Assembly (NCBI RefSeq): GCF_008312935.1
Contig: NZ_VSZO01000001.1
Span: 1,240,001-1,304,000 of the forward strand
Direction: 5' to 3'
DNA length: 64,000 nt
Origin: Roseiconus lacunae
GTDB lineage: Bacteria; Planctomycetota; Planctomycetia; Pirellulales; Pirellulaceae
Shown: positions 45,603-54,659 of the stretch, in pieces
Layout: the number at the start of each line of letters is the position of its first letter
Numbering within the stretch: position 1 is the stretch's first letter
The notes under the pieces: model-generated
Databases searched by the model: none
The model's input: only the letters and a program-made list of their open reading frames with translations
What the model was told of the DNA's origin: nothing
Program-made: the position numbers and the translations under genes

Positions 45603-45965
45603 TTACGCGTCGGTCGCGGAACTGATGTTGGCCGGCTTCGTATCGTCGGTGTCGTCTTTCGGGCTTTTGGATTCCCACCGTGCGATCTCGGTGAAGCGTT
45701 TCTCGACCTTCGACGTAATCGAGGACAATTCACCGCCACGGTGCATCGCTCGTTCTCCGCATTTTTCTTTTACCCGCTCGTCCAATTCGACTTGGATCGA
45801 TCGTCCATCTTTGTTGCGATAACCAGACATTAGCAATGATCGGAGAAGTTGGTCGCACCGATCATCCGCGAGTGATTCTTCGCCCAATAAGACGTCACAG
45901 CAGTGTGTCGCGAGTGAATCAAGTTGTGCTTCGATTTGTGGATTGGTATTCGTATCGGTAGTCAT
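45603..45965 (-). CDS. Small hypothetical protein, start uncertain
   Basis: A 120-residue protein that I do not recognise (MTTDTNTNPQIEAQLDSLATHC...). It is acidic and helical, with a Cys pair HCC near residue 24. The start at 45965 is preceded by AAAAAAGG about 7 bases upstream. An in-frame ATG at 46277 would add 104 residues (MNGNQSVWLVNGQSFVSYFDLIGEIV...) whose composition is also protein-like, so the longer form cannot be excluded. It is divergent from the next gene. No function assigned. Confidence 0.55.
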   Translation of the reverse strand: MTTDTNTNPQIEAQLDSLATHCCDVLLGEESLADDRCDQLLRSLLMSGYRNKDGRSIQVELDERVKEKCGERAMHRGGELSSITSKVEKRFTEIARWESKSPKDDTDDTKPANISSATDA

Positions 45966-46378
45966 GATTCGACCTTTTTTCATAGAGGTATTCGCGTGAT
46001 CAAAAGACAGTGAACCTGTCGATAACGATTCCCGCGTGCGTCGATTGAGAGAGGTCGGTCGCAGTGACACGCCAGACTCTTCAACCCAGCCCGGATCAAT
46101 GTGCAACACGTGTGCCAGTGCCGCAATCAGAGGACGCTTGGCTGCGTAGGAACTGCTTCTTCCGGCGCTAACCCACGTCGCCTCGAACAGGCTCAGAGAC
46201 ACAATTTCGCCAATCAAATCGAAGTAGGACACAAATGATTGGCCGTTGACCAACCACACCGACTGATTGCCGTTCATGGTCGTTCGTGTTCGCAGCCACC
46301 GGCTGTATCAGCTAAAATCCGATGCCGTTCATTGTGATCCGAAGTTAAACCGCCAAGACTTGCCAAAGGCTTCTCAAG

Positions 46379-47341
46379 ATGCGAGCGACTCCTAATCGTC
46401 GAACATTTGTCGTTGCCGGAGGGGCGATGGTCACCGGCATTTATGCGACGCTGCCGAACGATCTTCGGGCCGAGATCGCTTCGATCGAAAACAAACGACT
46501 GATAGAGCTTGGGCTCAACGCGCTAGCTCGGTCGCCTGATACAAATTACTTCAACGATGGGCATCGCGGTGCCTCAATGATTTCTGCGCACCTGATGTGT
46601 GTCAACAATCATTTCGACGAAACGGCGTCTCAGCGAATTGTCGAACTTTTTGATCTCAACTGGGCGTCATCGAAACTTTGCCAGCCGTTTCCGGAAGGTG
46701 ATCGCGTCGAGGATGCGACCGAGCGAGTGGGCAAGGCGCTCGCCGAAGGAAGCGGCGTACTACGCCAAGTCGGGCACGATGTGATCTTTGCTATGCACGC
46801 GATCAAGGCGTTTCGTATGATGCCCGAACTCGCAACCCGAGAACGGGTCGATGGCGTTTGTCGTCTGATCAAGCTCTTCGAACCTTGGCGAGATATCGAT
46901 CCCGATCCCGACGTCGACCCGCCATCGTTCCAAGACCAAAAAGAAGCGGCGCGCTTCGTGTTAACCGAGGCGAGTCATGCAATTGATCGCTTTGCCGGTC
47001 ACGGCCAAGGATTCACAGGACACATGTTGACGTTCGGTCAGTCAATCATTGAACTTGCCGCGATGGGGGATCTCGAGTGGGCGGAAAGTTGTCGTACGGC
47101 ATTTCGCAAGTACGTCACCGTCACACGTCGAGGGCCAGAACCGGATGCTAGAAAGATCAAGGATCACCAGAAAACCGATTTGCGTCCCGAAGATGCCGAA
47201 TATTGGCAGCGACGTGGTGATCGTTCTTTAGGACTGGGACATGTCTTTAAGTATCCCTACGCGTACTATGATTTACTCGCGCGTGCCGATGATCCGGAGC
47301 TCCAACGTGAGCTTGAAGCGAAGGCTTGGCAGCTGTTTTAA
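46379..47341 (+). CDS. Tat-type exported hypothetical protein
   Basis: A 320-residue protein with a twin-arginine-like N-terminus (NRRTFVVAGGAMVTGIYATLP, residues about 6-26). The mature region is all-helical (NKRLIELGLNALARSPDTNYFNDGHRGASMISAHLMCVNNHFDETASQRIVELFDLNW). I do not recognise its family; a possible resemblance to helical-barrel enzymes cannot be supported. The plus-strand gene has no close partner; a repeat-rich gap follows. Confidence 0.7.
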   Translation: MRATPNRRTFVVAGGAMVTGIYATLPNDLRAEIASIENKRLIELGLNALARSPDTNYFNDGHRGASMISAHLMCVNNHFDETASQRIVELFDLNWASSKLCQPFPEGDRVEDATERVGKALAEGSGVLRQVGHDVIFAMHAIKAFRMMPELATRERVDGVCRLIKLFEPWRDIDPDPDVDPPSFQDQKEAARFVLTEASHAIDRFAGHGQGFTGHMLTFGQSIIELAAMGDLEWAESCRTAFRKYVTVTRRGPEPDARKIKDHQKTDLRPEDAEYWQRRGDRSLGLGHVFKYPYAYYDLLARADDPELQRELEAKAWQLF

Positions 47342-47581
47342 CGCTTCGTCTTTGGCCAACATTGGCCAACATCCGTTCGTATCATCCTGAATCGTGTTCT
47401 CGGATGATCGAACAATATCGATCCTATCGGAACACCGGTGTCGGCCAATCTGGAGGCAGGCGGCACGGCGTAGTGTCTTTAACAGCGTTGTGTCTTTCTC
47501 TGATCGTCGGGTTAGCCGCGTGCCATTTATCGCGGATATTCGTCAGGACGTAAGACGGGTTTTCTGTAGAAACTCTCTTTA

Positions 47582-47621
47582 GAAACCGCGGTTAACACCC
47601 ATCGACTAAAACTCCGAATCC
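47582..47621 (+). repeat. Dispersed palindromic repeat, partial copy E
   Basis: AAACCGCGGTTAACACCC followed by ATCGACTAAAACTCCGAATCC resembles the right half of copy A (AACCGCGGCTAACGCTCGTC... GCCGAACC). The left half is not clear. Weak but in the right order. Confidence 0.4.
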
Positions 47622-47874
47622 AAGCAAGCGGTCCAGGCAGAGCATCTATAGCGGGACGCGTTCTTCATCATGTTTGCATCCCAATTCCGATGCTAGCATG
47701 TTTGGTCTGCGGTTTTCGAACTGGTGCTGAAGCGCATTCACGCCACAAAAATGCTGTTCGATTCATCGCGTTGCCTCGGAATTCACTTGTGCACGGCCGC
47801 GCTGTCCTTAACGATAGAGTGACGTAGTGACTTAGCTTGAGTTGGGGGCACACTCTGTTGTTTGAACCTCGTGT

Positions 47875-47971
47875 TTTGTCAACACTTGAAATCGGGATCA
47901 GCCGCTCGGCGTGAGCCACGGCTTCTGAGCAACAATTGGTGCTAGTGCCCGTCGACTGAAGACTTGCATCC
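47875..47971 (+). repeat. Dispersed palindromic repeat, copy D
   Basis: TTTGTCAACACTTGAAATCG, GGATCAGCCGCTCGGCGTGA, GCCACGGCTTCTGAGCAACA and GTGCCCGTCGACTGAAGAC align in order with copy A over its full left and middle part. It has diverged in the stem, so the hairpin is weaker. It lies 133 bases upstream of the small lipoprotein start. Confidence 0.6.
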
Positions 47972-48103
47972 ATAATTTCAAATGGAACAAGCACAGTGTG
48001 GCGTTCTTTGCGAAAGTCTTGCCAGCCCTGTCTTACCGAGCCCTGGTTTGAGCCGCTACACGTTCACTTTTCCCGTATGGTGTCTTTGGAGAACCTCGGA
48101 TCA

Positions 48104-48307
48104 ATGAAGTCTTTTAAACTTCTCTCGTCGTTAGTGTGTATCATGCTTGGTTTGTTTTTCGCGGTCGGCTGCGAAGGGGACTCGGAAGCCCAAGGTCCGG
48201 AGTTGGGAGAGATCGAGCAGTACTTGAACGATCACCCTGAGGAACGCGAAGACAATCCCGATGACTTCGAAGATGAGCAAGACGAACTTTCGGCGGGAAG
48301 CGAATAG
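48104..48307 (+). CDS. Small lipoprotein
   Basis: A 67-residue predicted lipoprotein. [23 protein letters not shown] is a signal peptide ending in a lipobox (AVGC; acylated Cys23). The mature part is very acidic ([21 protein letters not shown]). The ATG at 48104 is chosen over an upstream in-frame one at 47996 because the signal peptide begins there. It is 68 bases upstream of the DUF1559 gene and may be cotranscribed with it. Function unknown. Confidence 0.7.
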   Translation: MKSFKLLSSLVCIMLGLFFAVGCEGDSEAQGPELGEIEQYLNDHPEEREDNPDDFEDEQDELSAGSE

Positions 48308-48362
48308 ACGAACTCAATCTAAATCGTTCTGCCCTCGCGGCGTTATTCTTTTGCTCTTTTCT

Positions 48363-48368
48363 GGAGGT
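48363..48368 (+). promoter_or_regulatory. Ribosome binding site of the DUF1559 gene
   Basis: GGAGGT ends 7 bases before the ATG at 48376, which supports that start over the TTG at 48373. Confidence 0.85.
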
Positions 48369-48375
48369 AGCGTTG

Positions 48376-49620
48376 ATGAACCAACGTTCGTCTCGTCATG
48401 GCTTCACACTTGTGGAGCTTCTTGTCGTGATTGCCATCATCGGCATTTTAGTGGGCCTGCTGTTACCGGCCGTGCAAGCTGCTCGTGAAGCCGCACGGCG
48501 GATGAGTTGTAGCAACAACTTCAAACAGATCGGCCTTGCGATCCACAACTACCATTCGACCTATAAAATGTTGCCTGCCAACCGCGGTGGGACTGCCCGG
48601 GTCCATGGCTCGAACAATCCACAGTCGCGAGAGCCGCGGACGATTGGCGGTTCGTACGGTGGAAACAATCTGCACAATCTCAGTGCCCAAGTTCAGCTCT
48701 GCCCGTTCTTCGAACAGCAAGGCTTGTGGGATCAAATTAGCAATCCGTTCCGCGTCCGCGAACCGGCGTCGGCAGCGGGGCAGTACGAGTTTAGTGCGAT
48801 GGGGCCTAACGCTGACATGTCGCTCGCCCAACATGGTCAGTACCAATACGATCCATGGCTGACCGAGATTCCTATGCTTCGGTGTCCGAGTGACCCCGGA
48901 CAGGGATTGCCGGCACAATCGCGTGTCAACTATGGCGTCTGCCTTGGCGATGCGCTGCAGTTTCAAAACACCGGTGGTCGGAACCAGGACGGAAGTTTCA
49001 ATAACACCGCCCACCCACGAGCTAAGTCAACGTGCCGCGGAATGTTCTTCCCACGCATTTACACACGGTTCCGCGATGTCCTGGACGGACTCTCGAACAC
49101 CGTCATGGCGGGCGAAATGAACACGCACCTCGGTGATCGCCATGTGACCACTCAATCGGTCGACGAAGGCGGCTTGGGAAGGGTGATGACCAACCCATCG
49201 GTTTGTATCGAAGACGTCGATCCGGAGCGGCCACGATTCTGGGATCCCGACACGGCAACGCTGACCGGCGGCAACCAAGGTCAACGCGGTTTCAAATGGT
49301 CCAGCGGATACTGCGTGCATACCGGGATCACGACCATTTTGCCACCGAACAGTCCTGTCTGCAGCAGTGGTCCAGGGACGTGGCGACCTGGGATCTACAG
49401 TCCAAGCAGCCGTCACCAAGGCGGCGCCCACATTCTGATGGGCGACGGCGCGGTCACGTTCATCACCGATTCAATCGAAGCCGGTGACAAGACGGCGGGA
49501 ATGGTGGTTTGGAACGGGACCGCCGACCGAGCCCCGGGGATGCCCAGTCCCTACGGCTTGTGGGGCGCCCTCGGAACGCGTGCCAATCGCGAAATCATCG
49601 ACGAACCCTTAAATCAGTGA
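48376..49620 (+). CDS. DUF1559 pseudopilin-like protein
   Basis: A 414-residue protein with a type IV pilin-like N-terminus: [52 protein letters not shown]. The processing site is before Phe of GFTLVE, with the Glu5 that is conserved in pilins, then the hydrophobic helix. The rest matches DUF1559 ([67 protein letters not shown]). This family is expanded in Planctomycetes and is believed to use type II secretion/pilus-type export. Role unknown. Start at 48376 has a good ribosome binding site. Confidence 0.95.
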   Translation: MNQRSSRHGFTLVELLVVIAIIGILVGLLLPAVQAAREAARRMSCSNNFKQIGLAIHNYHSTYKMLPANRGGTARVHGSNNPQSREPRTIGGSYGGNNLHNLSAQVQLCPFFEQQGLWDQISNPFRVREPASAAGQYEFSAMGPNADMSLAQHGQYQYDPWLTEIPMLRCPSDPGQGLPAQSRVNYGVCLGDALQFQNTGGRNQDGSFNNTAHPRAKSTCRGMFFPRIYTRFRDVLDGLSNTVMAGEMNTHLGDRHVTTQSVDEGGLGRVMTNPSVCIEDVDPERPRFWDPDTATLTGGNQGQRGFKWSSGYCVHTGITTILPPNSPVCSSGPGTWRPGIYSPSSRHQGGAHILMGDGAVTFITDSIEAGDKTAGMVVWNGTADRAPGMPSPYGLWGALGTRANREIIDEPLNQ

Positions 49621-49699
49621 ACCCGCGAATCGGTCAACGTTTGGGAGCGTAGTAAGTCGAGGCAGACAGGTCACGATCGAGGAACAACGTTGCCGCCGT

Positions 49700-50770
49700 T
49701 TAGGAGGTGTACTTTGTTCCTCGATAGACCATGGTGCCGCTTTCCTGTGCGGCCTTTCGTGTGACCGCGGGCAAGTCCTCTTTGTGAGACAAAACGATCA
49801 ATCGATCGCCGGCCGAAACGACGTCGGAGTGCTTTGGGTTGCGAAGTACTTCGCCGTGATCGCGACACAGGGCAACGACCACGTTGCCCCCATCACCGGT
49901 CAATTCGATGTCCTTGATCGTCGCACCGGCCAACGCTGATTTGGCGTTGATCGGGATCTCTAGCATGCCCAGCCCGAACGCTTCGAGGTCTTGATTCATC
50001 CTTGCGAATGCTCCCGCGTCGCCGACCAACGTTTCAACGCTAGGGCAAGAAATCAAGTTGGCGATCTTTGTCGCGCCAATCATCGTCGGTAAGACCACTC
50101 GGTCGGCACCGCTACGCAGCAGTTTTCGTTCGGTCGCGACTGATTCACCCCGGGCAATGATTTGAATCGATTCATTTAGGTCGCGCGCAGTTAACGTCAC
50201 AAAAACGTTTTGGGCGTCCCCATTGAGAACCGTCGCCAAGACAGAAGCACGCTCAATCCCGGCTCGCTTAAGAACGACTTCATCCGTCGCATCACCGACG
50301 ACGACGAACACACCGTCCCGTTCAGCCTCGGCGAGTCGATCGGCATCGCGATCGACCACCACCATTGGAATACCCGACGTGCGAAGTTCGGTGACCAACG
50401 TTTGTCCCACTCGACCATAGCCACAGATGATCGCGTGCTGACTGGTTTGTTCAATTCCACGACTCATACGGCGAGCCCCCAAGGCACGTTGGATTTCACC
50501 TTCGGCGATCATTTGTACGAATCCGCCGAGCACATAGATTCCGGAGCTGCATCCGGTGACCACGACCAACAAGGTAAACACCTTCAACCCAGGGTCGACG
50601 ATCGGGCGAACCTCTCCGTAACCGACCCCAAAGATCGTGATCGCCACCATATAGACGGCGTCCAATACGCTCCAGCCGGCAAGCGTGTAGCCGATGACAG
50701 CGCTCACCGATGTCCCGACCAGGACGAACATGCCCAGACGCATCTTGTGAATCGAACTCGATCCTGACAT
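49700..50770 (-). CDS. Two-TM potassium channel with RCK/TrkA domains
   Basis: A 356-residue K+ channel subunit. Two TM helices (about 12-33, FVLVGTSVSAVIGYTLAG, and about 67-90, LLVVVTGCSSGIYVLGGFV) flank a pore loop with the selectivity filter TIFGVGYGE. A TrkA-N/RCK nucleotide-binding Rossmann domain follows (HAIICGYGRVGQTLVTEL, VVVDRDADRL, VVGDATDEVVLKRAG), then a TrkA-C domain (about 255-345). This is the MthK-type layout. The start at 50770 is taken because an earlier ATG (50908) adds 46 residues without features; GGTGA precedes 50770. The channel lies on the same strand, 167 bases downstream of the ethylene-receptor-like kinase. Confidence 0.92.
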   Translation of the reverse strand: MSGSSSIHKMRLGMFVLVGTSVSAVIGYTLAGWSVLDAVYMVAITIFGVGYGEVRPIVDPGLKVFTLLVVVTGCSSGIYVLGGFVQMIAEGEIQRALGARRMSRGIEQTSQHAIICGYGRVGQTLVTELRTSGIPMVVVDRDADRLAEAERDGVFVVVGDATDEVVLKRAGIERASVLATVLNGDAQNVFVTLTARDLNESIQIIARGESVATERKLLRSGADRVVLPTMIGATKIANLISCPSVETLVGDAGAFARMNQDLEAFGLGMLEIPINAKSALAGATIKDIELTGDGGNVVVALCRDHGEVLRNPKHSDVVSAGDRLIVLSHKEDLPAVTRKAAQESGTMVYRGTKYTS

Positions 50771-50937
50771 TCGGTGGTCACCCTTGCGATAACAAAAACC
50801 GGGTACCGCTGCAGCCTGACAAGCGACGAAACCGCTGTCAACAAAATCGTTCTGCAAGGTCAACCGCCGAGTCATTAACGGACCCTTACGGCGGTTCGGA
50901 CTGAGCAACGCAGCCGCTGAGCGAATCGGTTTGTTCC

Positions 50938-53442
50938 TTACGTCTGATCTTCGAGTTCATCGCGAAGTTGATCGGCGCGTTCGAGCCGTCGGGTACGCAG
51001 GTCATGCGGTGTGATTTCCTGCGTATAACGCACCGCCATCGCGACCAGTTTGGCGTGATCGATGGGTTTGGAAAGATAGTCATCGCAGCCACCATTGAGG
51101 CAACGCTGACGATCGCCTTTCATCGCATCGGCGGTGAGCGCGATGATCGGCCATTCGACGCCCATCGAACGAAGTTGTGCGGTGGCTTCGAGTCCATCGA
51201 CGTTGGGCATCTGCATGTCCATGACGATCAAGTCGAATGCTTCGCCACGACCGACGGCATCGCCGACGATCCGTATTGCTTCGCCACCGTCCTCCGCCGT
51301 CGTCACATCCGCGCCCGCTTTTTCCAAAAAGTGTTGACTGATGTGGCGTATATCGCGCCGATCATCGACGACCAAAATCTTTGCCGATAAAGGTGGCAAC
51401 TTCTTTGGAGCGATCACCTCCGGTTCGGTGCGGACGATCAAGCTAGGTCGAATTAACTCTAATTCGTCTTCCGCCTCTAGCGGTAATCGCACATAAAACG
51501 TCGATCCCGCTCCAATCTCGCTCTCGAGGTCCAGTTCACCCTGCATCATGTCGACCAGCCGGTGGCTGATCGCCAAGCCGAGTCCGCTACCGCCAAACTT
51601 TCGTCGGACCGACGTATCGCCCTGAGAAAAAGGCTTGAAGAGCCGTTCGATTTGTTCGTCGGTCATTCCAATCCCGGTGTCTTCGACGGCGAACTCAAGC
51701 TGCGGTGTTTCATCTTTAACAAACTTTACTTTCAAGATTACTCGACCTTCTTCGGTAAACTTGATCGCGTTGCCAATCAAATTGATCAGGACCTGGCGCA
51801 GTCGCTTCGGATCGGCATTGATGCACTTGGGAATCATCCCGTCAAAGTGGATGTCGAAGTCGACGCCCTTTTCCTCGGCACGTACCTGCATCAGAGATTG
51901 GATGTCGGCGACAAGTTCCGGTAACGCACAATCCTCGGGATCGATATCTAACTTACCGGCTTCGATTCTGGATAGATCGAGAATGTCGTTGATCAGTTCC
52001 AATAAGTATTCGCCGTTACGTTTCATGATCAGCACGCAATTGCGGTTATCGGGGTCATGCAAGTGACCAAGCAAGACATCGGCATAGCCCAAAATAGCTG
52101 ACATCGGCGTGCGAATTTCGTGACTCATGTTGGCCAGGAATTCGCTCTTACTACGGCTAGCCGCTTGAGCCGCTTTTTCGCTTTTCTTTAAACGCCTTTC
52201 TTGCGCCTTCCGCTCGGTGATGTCTTGAATGATCGCACTGACCGCCGACACCGAACCTTCACTGATATCTTGCTCGCTTTCCGGGGTCAGCCAAAGCGGG
52301 TAGAAACTTGCCAACCAAGTGTGTCGCTGAGGTCCGGCGGAAGTTGTCCCGACGACTTCGATTCCAACTGTTTCTTGCCCTGACTGAAACACCTGCTCGT
52401 AGATCGGTGTGAGTTGCTTTGTCAATGTCGGGATGACTTCGTGGATCGATCGACCGATATGATCTTCGATCGGTAATCCGTGAATTTCCGCGAGTGATTC
52501 GTTGACGCGTTTGAAGCGAAGATCGGAATCGACCAAGGACATTCCTACCGGTGCCGCCTGATAAATCAGTTCAAGTTCCCGCTTTTGCCGTTCAAGTTCA
52601 CTTCGAATGATGCCCAAATTCGTTTCGGCGCGGTACTGATCCTCGACGTCACTGATCGTGCCGACCCATTCACGGGTGCTGCCATCTGCATTTTTGACCG
52701 GGACCGCTTCGACGACGAACCGGCGAAAGGATTGACTTTCGCGATGCCAAATCCTGCCAGTGGTCTGATACAGCTTGCCTTCTATGACCGCCTCTTTCCA
52801 TCCACGGATCAACTCGGCACGGTCGTCTTCATGGATCGCCTCTGACCACCCCATACCTTGGTGCTCCGCCCACGTTTGCCCCGTGTAACGTTCCCAAGAA
52901 ATCTGTGGGATCAGAAATTGGCCTTCCGAATTTGTCGTCCAAACAATGCTGCGAGTGCTGCGAAGAATCGCGTCGTGTCGGTCCTTGGCTTCGCGTAGGC
53001 GTCGTTCTGTCTCTTCGCGATGGACAATCTCCTCTTTCAGTTGCTCCACGGTGGTCGAAATCGATGGTAATGACATCAGTTGCGGCATGTGCCTGATCAA
53101 AACGATCACCGTCACCCAAGAGACAACCGCCATGATCACTTTCACCAACCCTGACACTCGGTAGATGGGGTGCCAGAAGATGATCGCCTCAATCGCGTGA
53201 ACCGTCCCGCATGCCAAGATGAACGATGCGAACAGCCAAAACAACTTCGGATACGGAAAGTCACGACGCTTGCGGGCAAAGATGATCAGTGCGATCGGAA
53301 TCGCAAAGTAGGCACCAAATGTTGCCGCATCAGAAACGATGTGAAGCCAACCTAAAAAGTCAGACCAATTTCCGCAGTACCAACGCGCCGGAAAGTCATC
53401 GGTGTTGAGAAGCTTCTGGAAGAATTCGGACATTGCCTTCAT
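50938..53442 (-). CDS. Hybrid histidine kinase with ethylene-receptor-like membrane domain
   Basis: An 834-residue hybrid kinase. Residues 25-125 form three TM helices that match the ethylene-binding domain of plant ETR1: Asp38, Tyr45, Ile48, Pro49, Ile75, Cys78 and His82 correspond to ETR1 Asp25, Tyr32, Ile35, Pro36, Ile62, Cys65 and His69, with identical spacing (7, 3, 1, 26, 3 and 4). In ETR1 Cys65 and His69 bind the Cu(I) cofactor. Two PAS domains follow (about 150-275 and 285-410), then HisKA with FLANMSHEIRTPMSAILGYAD (His about 438), HATPase (DTGIGM; GGSGLGLAIS) and a receiver with VMDMQMPNVDG (Asp about 740). ATGs at 53442 and 53433 are both possible starts. Ethylene as ligand is inference from the residues. 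Confidence 0.92.
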   Translation of the reverse strand: MKAMSEFFQKLLNTDDFPARWYCGNWSDFLGWLHIVSDAATFGAYFAIPIALIIFARKRRDFPYPKLFWLFASFILACGTVHAIEAIIFWHPIYRVSGLVKVIMAVVSWVTVIVLIRHMPQLMSLPSISTTVEQLKEEIVHREETERRLREAKDRHDAILRSTRSIVWTTNSEGQFLIPQISWERYTGQTWAEHQGMGWSEAIHEDDRAELIRGWKEAVIEGKLYQTTGRIWHRESQSFRRFVVEAVPVKNADGSTREWVGTISDVEDQYRAETNLGIIRSELERQKRELELIYQAAPVGMSLVDSDLRFKRVNESLAEIHGLPIEDHIGRSIHEVIPTLTKQLTPIYEQVFQSGQETVGIEVVGTTSAGPQRHTWLASFYPLWLTPESEQDISEGSVSAVSAIIQDITERKAQERRLKKSEKAAQAASRSKSEFLANMSHEIRTPMSAILGYADVLLGHLHDPDNRNCVLIMKRNGEYLLELINDILDLSRIEAGKLDIDPEDCALPELVADIQSLMQVRAEEKGVDFDIHFDGMIPKCINADPKRLRQVLINLIGNAIKFTEEGRVILKVKFVKDETPQLEFAVEDTGIGMTDEQIERLFKPFSQGDTSVRRKFGGSGLGLAISHRLVDMMQGELDLESEIGAGSTFYVRLPLEAEDELELIRPSLIVRTEPEVIAPKKLPPLSAKILVVDDRRDIRHISQHFLEKAGADVTTAEDGGEAIRIVGDAVGRGEAFDLIVMDMQMPNVDGLEATAQLRSMGVEWPIIALTADAMKGDRQRCLNGGCDDYLSKPIDHAKLVAMAVRYTQEITPHDLRTRRLERADQLRDELEDQT

Positions 53443-54098
53443 TCAGCGGCGTTACGCCAGTCATCCCGTAAGGGACGGTTGTTTGGTGACGGATCATTGA
53501 CGGCTGGGCTCGCCAGCTAATGAACTTCCGCCGGCTTCTGGCGAAAGTTGTGACCCGCCCGCCAACGCTGGAGGATCGAGACATCACTTGCAGGCTGACG
53601 AGAAACCGTCGACGTCCAACTTTGGTATAGAAGAACCGATTCGAAAATTGTCTGGTCAACGCTAGCATCGGGCCAACATCGAAAACACGTGCAATGTGAC
53701 CGTCGGCGTCAGCATTCAAGCTCGAATGATTCAACTTTTGAACGCTTCTAAGTCTAACTGAGAATCTTGTACTCGCTAGCGCCTGAGGCCTTCGATTCAA
53801 GCGATCAATTTAGCGTGCGAATTCGGTGTCACCGGTGATTCGATGCAAAGTTTGGGCAGCAGAAAGCATTTACGAGCGGGACGAGTCATCCGCGAGCTTC
53901 CGCTCCAATTGTAAGGGCATAGCGACGTGTCGCTTGATCCCTCGGATCGTGAGGGTGTCACCCCTTCGCGAACCCCCGACTAGAACTCACTTGACAACAA
54001 ACTCGCTTTGCCAGCAGATTGACCGGATGATCGCCAACCATTGCTTCTAACTTAATCGCCGGAATGTTGGAGAAATTCACTTCAATCAGCGGACTGAT
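53443..54098. other. Intergenic region without convincing gene
   Basis: About 655 bases. Several short open frames exist, but none shows domain-like composition. The 10-base palindrome TCACCGGTGA occurs near 53830, without other evidence of function. No dispersed repeat or terminator was recognised. Confidence 0.45.
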
Positions 54099-54323
54099 TC
54101 ATTGCGGTGATGACTGGCGTTCGGGGGCCCGGGTTAGAATCGAAGTTAACATTGTGTAGAGCCTTGCCCGTCGATATCCGCCGCCTTGGCGTTCGTATTC
54201 ACGAACGAGCAGCTGAGCTTTTTTCGCCGTCCATTCGCCTTTCGGCCCCCCGGTATCGCTGTGAAGCAACTGGTAGCGGAGTCTTTGTCGAAGTTCAGGC
54301 TTAGTGTATCGATTCTTATCCAT
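54099..54323 (-). CDS. Small basic protein, recurrent YTKPELR...GGGYR module
   Basis: A 74-residue basic protein (77 if it starts at 54332). MDKNRYTKPELRQRLRYQLL then GGPKGEWTAKKAQLLVREYERQGGGYR has the look of a conserved small bacterial module (YTKPELR...G.W.ARK.QLL..EY...GGGY) that I recall from hypothetical proteins in diverse bacteria, though I cannot name its family with certainty. The C-terminal 20 residues look unconserved. It could be a DNA-associated or stress protein; I assign no function. It stands alone between the kinase and the heme oxygenase. Confidence 0.65.
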   Translation of the reverse strand: MDKNRYTKPELRQRLRYQLLHSDTGGPKGEWTAKKAQLLVREYERQGGGYRRARLYTMLTSILTRAPERQSSPQ

Positions 54324-54659
54324 CGGTTTCATCTCATCGCACCATCCAATTGGGCGGCTCTACTGGGTTCCTCCAAGATTATCACGCAAGAGGACATCAT
54401 CTTCGTTTGAGGGCTATCTTGCATCCTTTATGCCAATGTCCGAACGGCAACAGAAACGTGGCTGATGATGCGGTTTTTTCCCGCAATACAGGACGATCGA
54501 GGGTGATCTTGGTGCACGACGCGCGTTTGCTGACCAGCGGTTTAGTGATTGTGACGATCGACAGGATTCGATAAGAAATTGTCATGATCGCAAGCTTTCG
54601 TCGCATCGATCACGCCACAATGCAGTTTGCCGATTCATTCACTTGCCCTGAAACGTACG
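54324..54659. other. Intergenic region between divergent genes
   Basis: About 335 bases between the small basic protein gene (minus) and the heme oxygenase gene (plus). It must hold the promoter of the heme oxygenase gene. I found no convincing -35/-10 pair, repeat or terminator in it. Confidence 0.4.

Larger units (their letters stand above)
47342..48103. other. Intergenic region with decayed repeats
   Basis: About 760 bases with no convincing gene. It holds repeat copy D (47875-47971) and partial copy E (47582-47621), and the region 47450-47540 also contains GGGTTAGCCGCGTGCCA, similar to the left arm of the family. Short open frames overlap the repeats and are likely chance. This is the most repeat-dense gap of the window. 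Confidence 0.5.

Noticed and set aside
47668-47994. 108-codon minus-strand frame in the 47.3-48.1 kb gap
   Set aside because: It runs through repeat copy D and has no domain-like composition.
53396-53800. 134-codon minus-strand frame overlapping the start of the ethylene-receptor-like kinase
   Set aside because: It overlaps the kinase gene in another frame, and its composition (Arg/Ser/Val-rich, no motif) is that of a chance frame.
53826-54050. 74-codon plus-strand frame after the kinase gene
   Set aside because: No recognisable motif or ribosome binding site; basic, Cys- and Arg-rich translation typical of noncoding DNA.
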